NCBI GenBank assembly: GCA_013791885.1
Contig: VMSZ01000001.1
Span: 25,647 to 89,646, forward strand
DNA: 64,000 nt
Direction: 5' to 3'
Origin: Sulfurimonas sp.
Lineage (GTDB): Bacteria; Campylobacterota; Campylobacteria; Campylobacterales; Sulfurimonadaceae
Notes under the pieces: generated by a model
Seen by the model: only the letters and a program-made list of their open reading frames with translations
What the model was told of the DNA's origin: nothing
The model's database searches: none
Shown: positions 18,129-27,244 of the stretch, piece after piece
How the letters are laid out: each line of letters begins with the position of its first letter
How positions within the stretch are numbered: the first letter of the stretch is position 1
Made by a program: the position numbers and the translations under genes

Positions 18129-18704
18129 TTAAACAAGCGTGAGTGCTTCTTGGTATTCGTGTGGATGATTGAGGTTAAGAAAGGCTTGTTTATCATCAAA
18201 ATGCACAAAGTTTGTCTTTGAAGATTTCAGTAAAAGTCCAAGTTTATGATTGTCTTCGTCTAACATGGTGTTAAACGCAGCTTCTAGCGAACGATGGTAA
18301 ATGCCGCACATTGGCTCCATTCCGTGTACAGATGTTGCAATGCTCGCATCTGCGTTTATGCGTGAATCACTTTCTATCAGTTCTTGTATGATGGTCTCGC
18401 TCACAAAAGGAGCATCAACGCTCAGAGCAAAAAACGCATCGCTTTGTAAGGCTTTAAAAACAGCAACAAATCCGGCCGTCGGAGCAAAAACTTTGTTTGT
18501 TTTGACATCTTCTATAAACGCAGCATCAAAATCAAATTTATTTTTGTCTTTACATGAGATATATACGGTTTTGAAAATTTTACTTAAACGCGAGTATTGA
18601 AATTCTGTGAGTGTTTTAAATGAGGAAAACGGAAGAAGAGCTTTGTCTTCTCCCATTCTAGAACTTTTGCCACCCGCAAAGATGACGCAAGGCATATCTA
18701 GCAT
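18129..18704 (-). CDS. mobA: Molybdenum cofactor guanylyltransferase
   Basis: 191 residues. The nucleotide-binding signature [18 protein letters not shown] is at the N-terminus, followed by the DAPF motif (SVDAPFVSE) near residue 97. It adds GMP to molybdopterin, giving the MGD form that DMSO-reductase-family enzymes need. Start may be at Met4 (MPCVIFAGG). It sits 50 nt upstream of moaC on the same strand. Confidence 0.9.
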   Translation of the reverse strand: MLDMPCVIFAGGKSSRMGEDKALLPFSSFKTLTEFQYSRLSKIFKTVYISCKDKNKFDFDAAFIEDVKTNKVFAPTAGFVAVFKALQSDAFFALSVDAPFVSETIIQELIESDSRINADASIATSVHGMEPMCGIYHRSLEAAFNTMLDEDNHKLGLLLKSSKTNFVHFDDKQAFLNLNHPHEYQEALTLV

Positions 18705-18707
18705 GAA

Positions 18708-19763
18708 TTATTTAGATAATACAGCTTCGATACGTCTGTTCTCAGCACGACCTTCTTTAGTCATGTTGCTTGCAACCGGTTGAGACTCACCTTGACCTAC
18801 AGTTGTAACTCTATCAGCAGAAACACCTTTTGCAACTAATGAAGTTTTTACAGCGTTTGCTCTGTTTTGAGAAAGTTTCATGTTTGCAGCTTCGCTACCT
18901 ACACTGTCAGTATGACCAATGATTTCAGCTTTGTAAGATTTAGCAGCTTTTAAGAAATCTGCAAATTTTTGAACGTTAGCGTCTGAAGCTTTGTCAATTT
19001 TGTAAGAGTTGTTGTCAAAGTTGATGTGAAGGTTTGCAACGATTGTACAACCATCTTTATCTACTTGAACGCCAGCCGGAGTATTTGGACATTTGTCCAT
19101 TGAATCTTTAACACCGTCTTTGTCTGCATCGCCATCTACTTTAACAGGAGCAACAACAACCGGAGCCGGTTTAGCAACAACTGGAGCAACAACAGGTGCA
19201 GCAACAGGAGCAGGTTTTACTTCAGGAGCACCAAATGCAAAGTTAACACCAAAAAGGCCCATAACATTGTTATCCCATCTTGCAGCATTTTCTTTTAATT
19301 CGTAAACTGCTTCAAGTTTAAGTGCAACATGTTCCATTATTGGCATTTTAACACCAACACCGGCATCTAAAAATAGACTGTCAACATTTTCTTGTTGTTT
19401 GTTATCCATTTTTTCCATACCAAGACCCGCTTTAGCAAAAGGTTGGAAATAACTGTCTGTTTTGTATGTATAAACACCGTTTAATGCAATACGTAAAACG
19501 TCCGTTGAACCATCAGCAGGAAGTTCATACTCTCCGTTCTTGCTATTTGAATCAGTGTATAAAACTGCAAGTTCAGGACTGATTGCCCAATCAGGATTAT
19601 TGTATTGTAGCTCAACACCATATACCATATAACCATTGTCTTTGAAGCCTAGGTTTCCTTCAGCAAAGTTGTATCCAACAACAGGAGTAATCTCATAGTT
19701 GTATGGAGTAGCAAGAGCTAACGATCCAGCAAGTAAAGCCGGGATAAGAAGAATTTTTTTCAT
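18708..19763 (-). CDS. OmpA-family outer-membrane protein
   Basis: 351 residues with a Sec signal (LLIPALLAGSLALA). An eight-strand-type beta-barrel (about 20-175) is followed by a Pro/Ala/Val linker, a calcium-binding TSP3 repeat (DADKDGVKDSMDKCPNTPAG) and an OmpA peptidoglycan-binding domain (NFDNNSYKID... IGHTDSVGSEAANMKLSQNRA). It anchors the outer membrane to the wall. The gene has highly expressed-type codon usage and carries no AAACGCA words. Its -10 lies in a long dyad. Confidence 0.9.
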   Translation of the reverse strand: MKKILLIPALLAGSLALATPYNYEITPVVGYNFAEGNLGFKDNGYMVYGVELQYNNPDWAISPELAVLYTDSNSKNGEYELPADGSTDVLRIALNGVYTYKTDSYFQPFAKAGLGMEKMDNKQQENVDSLFLDAGVGVKMPIMEHVALKLEAVYELKENAARWDNNVMGLFGVNFAFGAPEVKPAPVAAPVVAPVVAKPAPVVVAPVKVDGDADKDGVKDSMDKCPNTPAGVQVDKDGCTIVANLHINFDNNSYKIDKASDANVQKFADFLKAAKSYKAEIIGHTDSVGSEAANMKLSQNRANAVKTSLVAKGVSADRVTTVGQGESQPVASNMTKEGRAENRRIEAVLSK

Positions 19764-19822
19764 TTTAAGTCCTTATATTTTAAATGTTTGTGTCAATTAG
19801 ATACTATCTGTTCTAAATAAGT

Positions 19823-19857
19823 CACATTATTTCGCAATTATAGCGAAATTTAATGTG
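19823..19857 (-). promoter_or_regulatory. ompA-family promoter embedded in a large inverted repeat
   Basis: CACATTATTTCGC and GCGAAATTTAATGTG pair around a 7-nt loop (one 2-nt bulge). On the minus strand, the loop contains TATAAT, the best -10 for the porin gene, ~60 nt before its ATG. The repeat could serve as terminator for leuC, which ends 15 nt away on the same strand, as operator, or both. Confidence 0.5.
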
Positions 19858-19871
19858 AAAATAGTGTTGAA

Positions 19872-21134
19872 CTATTTTCTTGGATCTGAAATATAGCCGG
19901 TAATAGCAGATATGGCAGCAACTGCCGAATTTGCCAAGTAAACTTTTGAACTGCGGCTTCCCATACGTCCAACGAAGTTACGGTTGGTTGTAGAAACTGC
20001 AACCTCTCCATCACCAAGTATACCCATGTATCCACCCAGACAAGCGCCACAAGTAGGATTGCTTACAACTCCGCCGGCATCAATTATAATATCCATGTAG
20101 CCAAGTCTATAAGCTTCTTGCAGAATTTTTTGAGTTCCTGGAGTTACTATGAGACGTACGTCATCGTGAACTCTTTTACCCTTAAGAATCTCAGAAGCAG
20201 TCTTTAGGTCGCCTAAGCGACCATTTGTACAAGAGCCTATGAAAGCCTGGTCAATTTTTATTTTATCGTTTACAGCCTGCGTTATGCTGTGACCGTTTGA
20301 CGGTAAGAACGGGTAAGCAATAACAGGTTCTAATTCTGCTACATTTATCTCTAAAACCATGTCGTATTTAGCGTCTGCATCTGAGGCATGGATTCTTGGT
20401 GCACGAGCTAATGTCTTGTCTGCAAGAAACTCTTTTGTAACATCGTCATATGCAACTATTCCGCTTTTAGCACCAGCTTCTATGGCCATATTACACATAG
20501 AAAATCTATCGTCCATGTTTAAATACTCAATTGTGCTGCCTGTAAACTCTAAAGTTTTATAGAGGGCTCCATCAACACCAATCATTCTGATGATTTCTAA
20601 AATAATATCTTTTCCTGTGGTATAAAGACCCGGTTTTCCACTAAGAACTACTTTAATTGATTCTGGAACTTTAAACCAGTTTCCGCCTGTAATCATTGCA
20701 AAAGCTAAGTCTGTTGAACCCATCCCTGTTGAAAAAGCACCTAAAGCACCATGTGTACAAGTATGTGAATCTGCACCGATGATAACATCTCCCGGAGAGA
20801 TAAGACCTTTTTCCGGTAAAAGAGCGTGCTCAATTCCCATATCTTTTTCATCAAAAAAGTTTTTAAGATTGTACTCTTTGGCAAAATCACGGGAAATACG
20901 TGCCTGATTTGCTGATTCAATATCTTTTGCTGGAATAAAATGGTCAAGAACAAGTGCAAATCCGTCCGGATTGGCAAGTTTTTTTGCACCGCTTAGTCTG
21001 AACGCACTAATAGAGATAGGAGTAGTAATATCATTACCGATAACCATGTCTATGTTTGAGCGTATGATTTCGCCGGCATATACTTTGCGACCAACATGCT
21101 CTGAGAATATTTTTTCAGTTATAGTTTGAGCCAT
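19872..21134 (-). CDS. leuC: 3-isopropylmalate dehydratase large subunit
   Basis: 420 residues from the ATG at 21134 (MAQTITEKIFSEHVG); the track's 21176 start adds 14 non-family residues. Aconitase-family [4Fe-4S] cysteines are visible: GSCTNGRLGDL and CGACLGGYMG. It also has DSHTCTHGALGAF. It isomerises 2-isopropylmalate in leucine synthesis and needs LeuD, which is not in this window. An AAAGGAAT site precedes the start. Confidence 0.88.
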   Translation of the reverse strand: MAQTITEKIFSEHVGRKVYAGEIIRSNIDMVIGNDITTPISISAFRLSGAKKLANPDGFALVLDHFIPAKDIESANQARISRDFAKEYNLKNFFDEKDMGIEHALLPEKGLISPGDVIIGADSHTCTHGALGAFSTGMGSTDLAFAMITGGNWFKVPESIKVVLSGKPGLYTTGKDIILEIIRMIGVDGALYKTLEFTGSTIEYLNMDDRFSMCNMAIEAGAKSGIVAYDDVTKEFLADKTLARAPRIHASDADAKYDMVLEINVAELEPVIAYPFLPSNGHSITQAVNDKIKIDQAFIGSCTNGRLGDLKTASEILKGKRVHDDVRLIVTPGTQKILQEAYRLGYMDIIIDAGGVVSNPTCGACLGGYMGILGDGEVAVSTTNRNFVGRMGSRSSKVYLANSAVAAISAITGYISDPRK

Positions 21135-21353
21135 AATTTGATTCCTTTTTATTTGATTTAAACGCGACAGGAACATCTTCCTTTCGCTACGCTAAGGTCG
21201 CTTAGGACACTTAAGGGCAGCCCAATGCAGGAAATCACTAGATGATTTCTCGTGAAAGCTTTGCCTCTTTGAGGCAAGAGTTTTCAGTGCTATGCCAAAT
21301 TTTTTTCGGAATTATAGCATTGCAGAATTAAATTTATAATATTTTTGTTTTTT
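21135..21353. repeat. Intergenic region with dispersed repeat element upstream of leuC
   Basis: No gene here. On the plus strand, CTACGCTAAGGTCGCTTAGG (about 21187) resembles CTACGCTAGCCGCTTAGG in the nifS-nifU gap and, more weakly, the cusB-cusA gap. Two hairpins follow: GAAATCA-N5-TGATTTC at about 21219-21237 and TTGCCTC-N3-GAGGCAA at about 21263-21279. They may be a mobile intergenic element or leader structure for leuC. Confidence 0.4.
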
Positions 21354-22184
21354 TTACTTTCCGAAAACTTCTTTTAAAAGAGAACTTGTTTGTGCAAGAG
21401 GATCTTTTCTAATCTCTGCTTCTTTCTCTGCGAGCATTTTAAAAAGCCCTGATATCGCCTGTTCTGTGACATAATCATCAAGATTTTCATCCGAACTGCT
21501 TGGAAGATATTCATCTGCACCAAAACCTTTGGCCATTTCCATAAGAGAGTTGTCTTCTATAAAGTTTTTCGCGTTTTCACCATAGTATTCATTAAAAATA
21601 TCATAATATTTGGCAACATCATTTTCTTGCATACTCTCTTGGATAATAGGTTTTATCATCTCTTTAAGTGAGCCGGTTGTGTTTTTTTGAAAGTACTCTG
21701 TAGCGGCATGCTCATTGCCATTTAAAATTGTTTTTGCATCATCAACAGACATTTTGTCAATGGCATCTACAAAAATAGCTGCAGTTTTTGGTGCAGCTTT
21801 GCTTGCAGCAGTGTTCATAGAATGTATCAAGTCATCTGCAAGTTTATCTCCGCCTACACTTCTTATGAGAGTCTCTGTTTTTGCCAGATTTTCTGGAAGA
21901 GGTATTTTGACATTGGGATTATTCAGATAACCGCCATCTTTTCCTAGTTCCGCTACGCCATACTTGACGCCATTTTTAAGTGCTTCTTTTAAACCGCTTG
22001 TAACGGTGTCGTTGCTAAGGCTTGATGCTTTGGCAGTGCTCGCTGTTGAAGAAGAAGGAGCCAGTTCTTGTTTTTTTGTTTGGACAACTTCACTAAGTTT
22101 TTGTTGTAAAATACCACCAAAATCAAGACCAAATGCCAAAGATGAACTTAGGGCGAGAGTTGCAATTATTGATATACTTTTCAT
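21354..22184 (-). CDS. DUF4197-domain exported protein
   Basis: 276 residues with a signal peptide (IIATLALSSSLAFG). The rest is a helical DUF4197 domain, recognisable from KNGVKYGVAELGKDGGYLNNPNVKIPLPENL and KAAPKTAAIFVDAI. The family is widespread in Proteobacteria and uncharacterised. It is probably co-transcribed with the upstream 167-residue gene, 14 nt away. Confidence 0.8.
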   Translation of the reverse strand: MKSISIIATLALSSSLAFGLDFGGILQQKLSEVVQTKKQELAPSSSTASTAKASSLSNDTVTSGLKEALKNGVKYGVAELGKDGGYLNNPNVKIPLPENLAKTETLIRSVGGDKLADDLIHSMNTAASKAAPKTAAIFVDAIDKMSVDDAKTILNGNEHAATEYFQKNTTGSLKEMIKPIIQESMQENDVAKYYDIFNEYYGENAKNFIEDNSLMEMAKGFGADEYLPSSSDENLDDYVTEQAISGLFKMLAEKEAEIRKDPLAQTSSLLKEVFGK

Positions 22185-22198
22185 ACTATTCCTTTTAT

Positions 22199-22702
22199 TT
22201 ATTGCTCATATTTTAAAGCTTTTTTTGTAAATTCAGCTGAACAAAAAAACATGCTGACAAAGATAGGGTTTAATTTAACATATTCTTCGTTAGCAGTTTC
22301 GAAGACTTTAAAATTAAAGCCGCCACCGTCATTTTCATCTTTTGGAGTAACAGTAAATTCAATCGGAGCAAGAGTTTTAACCATATTAAGGATGCTTTTT
22401 CTTTTTTTGCTGTTGTCATGGTTGAGAATGTTAAAGTCTGGTTCTTCTGAACTTTTATGCGAAATCAAAATTTCATTAAGAAGGTCGAACTTATCTTTAA
22501 AAACTATTTTGTTCCAGGTTATAATGGTGTTTGGAGTTTCTATTTTACATGCTTTAAAAGTAAGCGGATGCGGTTTTTGTGCTCTCATGGCTTCGATGAG
22601 CGCGAGTAAAAAGTTCGCTCCGCCTATGCTTTGAGCTGCTTTTTCCATAAAAAGATGGATGAGGGTTTTATTTTCCTCTGATTGTTGGTTAAAATTACAC
22701 AT
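22199..22702 (-). CDS. Uncharacterised 167-residue protein
   Basis: No signal peptide, mixed alpha/beta, three cysteines near the ends (CNF, CKIE, FFCS). No domain recognised. It is followed by the DUF4197 gene. The 204-nt gap upstream of it is shared with nifS on the other strand. Confidence 0.6.
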   Translation of the reverse strand: MCNFNQQSEENKTLIHLFMEKAAQSIGGANFLLALIEAMRAQKPHPLTFKACKIETPNTIITWNKIVFKDKFDLLNEILISHKSSEEPDFNILNHDNSKKRKSILNMVKTLAPIEFTVTPKDENDGGGFNFKVFETANEEYVKLNPIFVSMFFCSAEFTKKALKYEQ

Positions 22703-24263
<1,561 letters not shown>

Positions 24264-25238
24264 ATGGCAAAAGCAGATATGTTAGGTGCGTCACTTTGGG
24301 ACGCATATTCAAATAAAGTAACAACTCTTATGAACAATCCTCAGCACCAAGGGGAAATTTTTGAAGCAGACGCTGAGTCTCGCGGGAACAAACTCATCGT
24401 TGCAGATTTTGGTGCGGAGAGTTGTGGGGACGCAGTGCGTTTGTACTGGGAAATAGACCCGGCAAATGACACAATCGTAAATTCAAAATTTAAGAGTTTT
24501 GGATGTGGTACAGCTATCGCGTCATCAGACGTTATGACTGAACTTTGTATTGGTAAAACGGTTCAAGAAGCTGTAAAAATTACAAATATTGACGTTGAGA
24601 TGGCTCTTCGTGATACACCGGATGTTCCAGCTGTTCCACCTCAAAAAATGCACTGTTCTGTTATGGCTTATGACGTTATCAAAAAAGCTGCGGGACTTTA
24701 CATGGGTGTTGATGCGGCGAGTTTTGAGAGTGAAATCATCGTTTGTGAATGTGCGCGTGTAAGTTTAGGCACACTTCAAGAGGTTATCAAGTTAAATGAC
24801 CTTAAAACAGTTGAGCAGATTACAGATTACACAAAAGCCGGCGGTTTCTGTAAATCTTGTATCAAACCAGGCGGTCACGAGGCTAGAGAATGGTACTTAG
24901 TTGACATTTTAGCGAACACTCGTAAAGAGATGGACGAAGAGAAAATGAAACTAGCTGCTGATGCCGGAGTTAACGGTAAATTTGAAGAGATGACTTTAGT
25001 ACAACAGATTAAAGCTGTTGACGCAATCGTTGATGAGAATGTACGTCAGTTCCTCGTTATGGACGGTGGCGATATGGAAGTTATCGACATTAAAAAAGGT
25101 GATGATTACATAGATATTTACATTCGTTACCTAGGTGCATGTAACGGTTGTGCTTCTTCATCAACCGGTACACTTTACGCAATTGAAGCAACATTGAAAG
25201 AAAAACTTTCTTCTAAAATCAGAGTTTTACCAATATAA
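24264..25238 (+). CDS. nifU: Fe-S cluster assembly scaffold NifU (three-domain)
   Basis: 324 residues. An IscU-like N-terminal scaffold (cysteines in GAESCGDA, GCGTAI and MHCSV), a central [2Fe-2S] domain (CECARVS... FCKSCIKPGG) and a C-terminal Nfu domain with CNGC. All cluster ligands of the three domains are present. It receives sulfur from NifS. A strong AAGGAG site precedes the start. Confidence 0.95.
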   Translation: MAKADMLGASLWDAYSNKVTTLMNNPQHQGEIFEADAESRGNKLIVADFGAESCGDAVRLYWEIDPANDTIVNSKFKSFGCGTAIASSDVMTELCIGKTVQEAVKITNIDVEMALRDTPDVPAVPPQKMHCSVMAYDVIKKAAGLYMGVDAASFESEIIVCECARVSLGTLQEVIKLNDLKTVEQITDYTKAGGFCKSCIKPGGHEAREWYLVDILANTRKEMDEEKMKLAADAGVNGKFEEMTLVQQIKAVDAIVDENVRQFLVMDGGDMEVIDIKKGDDYIDIYIRYLGACNGCASSSTGTLYAIEATLKEKLSSKIRVLPI

Positions 25239-25247
25239 CTCTCTTCT

Positions 25248-25281
25248 AAACGCAGTCTAGCTTTTTAGGCTGCGTTTTTCC
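25248..25281 (+). terminator. nifU terminator made of an inverted pair of the AAACGCAG word
   Basis: AAACGCAG and CTGCGTTT pair (8 bp), extended by a T-G wobble and CTA/TAG, around a GCTTTT loop, followed by a T-run. This is the rho-independent terminator of nifU, and its stem is built from the window's over-represented heptamer in opposite orientations, as seen with uptake sequences in Neisseria and Haemophilus. Confidence 0.8.
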
Positions 25282-25347
25282 ACTTTATTTTCCCCACGCA
25301 AAATTTTAAAATATGGTTACAATTGCACATTTAAATGAGGCAAAAAT

Positions 25348-25971
25348 ATGAGCCAGGAACTTTACTCTAAGATTACAGATGCTTTAGTAGATGATGGTTA
25401 TATCATAGTTCCAAACGCCATAAACGCAACTCTCTCACAAAATCTTATCGCTCTTGCAAAAAAATCTAAAAACTTCAAGCGTGCCGGAATATCTGCCCGA
25501 AAAAAGATTCGTTCGGACAAAAGACGCGACAAAATTCTCTGGCTCAATGAAGACAATGGTACCCAGAGTGAGTTTATCAGTTTCGCTGATGGGCTCAAAG
25601 ATTTTTTAAACAGGGAACTTTTTATTGGAATCAGTTATTTTGAGAGTCACTTTGCTTTGTATGAAGAGGGTGATTTTTATGAAACACATTATGATGCCTT
25701 TAAAAACTCAGTAAACCGTGTTGTAACGGTAGTCTATTATCTCAATGAAAATTGGGATGAGAAGAGTGATGGCGGGGAACTTGTGATGTATGATGATGAC
25801 AATAATTTTATCAAAAAAGTACTGCCAGAGGCTGATACGCTCGTTGTTTTTATGAGTGAGAAATTTCCACATGAAGTTCTTAAAGCTAAAAGAAAAAGAT
25901 ACTCTATAGCCGGATGGTTCAGGGTAGATATACGTGAAGGAATCCCAGTGCCTCTTGAGTCATTGGCCTAA
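25348..25971 (+). CDS. 2-oxoglutarate/Fe(II)-dependent oxygenase (prolyl-4-hydroxylase-like)
   Basis: 207 residues. The Fe ligands are H and D in ETHYDAFKN and the distal H in KFPHEVLK, and the 2OG arginine is in KRKRYSIAGWFR. This is the SM-20/PHD-like pattern. Bacterial members hydroxylate proteins; the target here is unknown. It lies after nifU, separated by a terminator, with its own promoter. It converges on a small gene whose stop is 2 nt away. Confidence 0.85.
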   Translation: MSQELYSKITDALVDDGYIIVPNAINATLSQNLIALAKKSKNFKRAGISARKKIRSDKRRDKILWLNEDNGTQSEFISFADGLKDFLNRELFIGISYFESHFALYEEGDFYETHYDAFKNSVNRVVTVVYYLNENWDEKSDGGELVMYDDDNNFIKKVLPEADTLVVFMSEKFPHEVLKAKRKRYSIAGWFRVDIREGIPVPLESLA

Positions 25972-25973
25972 AG

Positions 25974-26087
25974 CTAATTATTTAATACTTTTGATTTAGC
26001 CAAGGCCGCTTCTATCTCTTCTTTGCTTACGTCCCCGCTAAAAGAGATTTGCACTCCTTCTTGCGTTTTATTGACAATCTTATTCAC
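25974..26087 (-). CDS. Possible 37-residue small protein
   Basis: Too short for the ORF track. A GTG start at 26087 overlaps the end of the preceding gene, with AAGGG 5 nt upstream. The product begins VNKIVNKTQEGVQISFSG and is a plausible beta-beta-alpha fragment. Coupled to the 80-residue gene. It could also be the C-terminal remnant of a longer protein after frameshift, since the reading frames abut exactly. Confidence 0.4.
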   Translation of the reverse strand: MNKIVNKTQEGVQISFSGDVSKEEIEAALAKSKVLNN

Positions 26088-26322
26088 TTTTTCCCTTCGG
26101 AAGATATTGGAATTTTACAAAACATCTCCACTCTCTTGAATCGCTTTTTTCACAAAGACAGCCGACATCCATATCTTTGACATCATATTTGCTTTTCGCC
26201 TCGGCTTTTGCCAAAGCACAGGCATCTCTCTGTTCCTCAGCCAAACCCCGCTCAAGTCCGTCTAAAAGCGGTGATTGTGCAAATAAAAATGTTGTTAATG
26301 TTAGTAATAATAATTTTTTCAT
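26080..26322 (-). CDS. Small exported cysteine-containing protein
   Basis: 80 residues with a signal peptide (LLLLTLTTFLFAQ). The mature part holds three cysteines after the lone ACALAKAE: VGCLCEK and WRCFVK. No family recognised. It is divergent from the CitE-like gene (37-nt gap). The 37-residue ORF follows in an overlapping frame. Confidence 0.65.
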   Translation of the reverse strand: MKKLLLLTLTTFLFAQSPLLDGLERGLAEEQRDACALAKAEAKSKYDVKDMDVGCLCEKSDSREWRCFVKFQYLPKGKSE

Positions 26323-26359
26323 GGGGCTATTTTACAAGATGCTTGCTATACTCTCGCTT

Positions 26360-27244
26360 ATGAAAAAGATGGACTATACAGAATTGGGAGGGACTTTGTT
26401 TGTCCCTTTCTGGCATAAAGATTTGCTCAAAATCGCTCATGGAACGAAATACCCGAACTTAAAAAGTATGCTTGTAGATACAGAAGACGGAGTAAACGCA
26501 GCCGAGTTTTTAGAAGCTCATCTGCGTTTAGAGAGCTTTTTACAAGAACTTCATGCACCAAAACCTTACCTCTTTATTCGCCCCAGAAACGTTGCGTTTT
26601 TAGAGGAGTTACTGCGTTTGGAAGGGATTGAAAAAATAGACGGCTTCATCTTGCCGAAGTTTTCTCTCTTAAACGCAGAAGAATATCTTGAACTCTTACG
26701 TGGGCGTGATTTTGTTTTTATGCCGAGTATTGAAGGAGAAGAGTTGTTTGAGCAAAATAAACTGTTAGAACTTCGCACAATCCTTTTGAGTTACAAAGAG
26801 CAAATTCCTCTTGTACGTTTTGGTTTGGAAGATATGCTCAGACAACTCGGCATGAGAAGAACATGTGATGAAAGCGTTTTTGATTTAAGCGCACCGGCAA
26901 GCGTTGCGGGAAATTTTATTGCTGCGTTTAAGAGTGCGGGTTTTACCGTAAGCGGCGGCGTTTACCCTTGTTTTAGAGATGAAGATGGTTTTGCAAAAGA
27001 CGTGAAACGCGATTTGAAAGAGGGACTTTTTTCTAAGACTATTATTCACCCTTCGCAGATAGAACTGACAAATGAGCTTTATAAAGTGAATGAAAAAAGT
27101 TTTGATGAAGCACTTGAACTCTGTTTCGCGACAAAGGCTGCGTTTGCTCAAAATGGTAAAATGGCTGAGGTCTCAACTATGAGCCCTCATGCCAAAGAGC
27201 TCATAAAACGGGCGCAGGTGTACGGATTATCGTTCCCAGAGTAG
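26360..27244 (+). CDS. HpcH/HpaI aldolase/citrate-lyase beta-like protein
   Basis: 294 residues from the ATG at 26360; the track's 26177 start lies inside the divergent gene. Family features: SMLVDTEDGV at about residue 40, LFIRPRNV near 75, PLVRFGLEDM and KTIIHPSQIELTN near the C-terminus, the last being a CitE-like signature. Such proteins cleave or form C-C bonds in acyl-CoA or keto acids; the substrate is unknown. Its end overlaps the convergent HerA-like gene by 18 nt. Confidence 0.75.
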   Translation: MKKMDYTELGGTLFVPFWHKDLLKIAHGTKYPNLKSMLVDTEDGVNAAEFLEAHLRLESFLQELHAPKPYLFIRPRNVAFLEELLRLEGIEKIDGFILPKFSLLNAEEYLELLRGRDFVFMPSIEGEELFEQNKLLELRTILLSYKEQIPLVRFGLEDMLRQLGMRRTCDESVFDLSAPASVAGNFIAAFKSAGFTVSGGVYPCFRDEDGFAKDVKRDLKEGLFSKTIIHPSQIELTNELYKVNEKSFDEALELCFATKAAFAQNGKMAEVSTMSPHAKELIKRAQVYGLSFPE

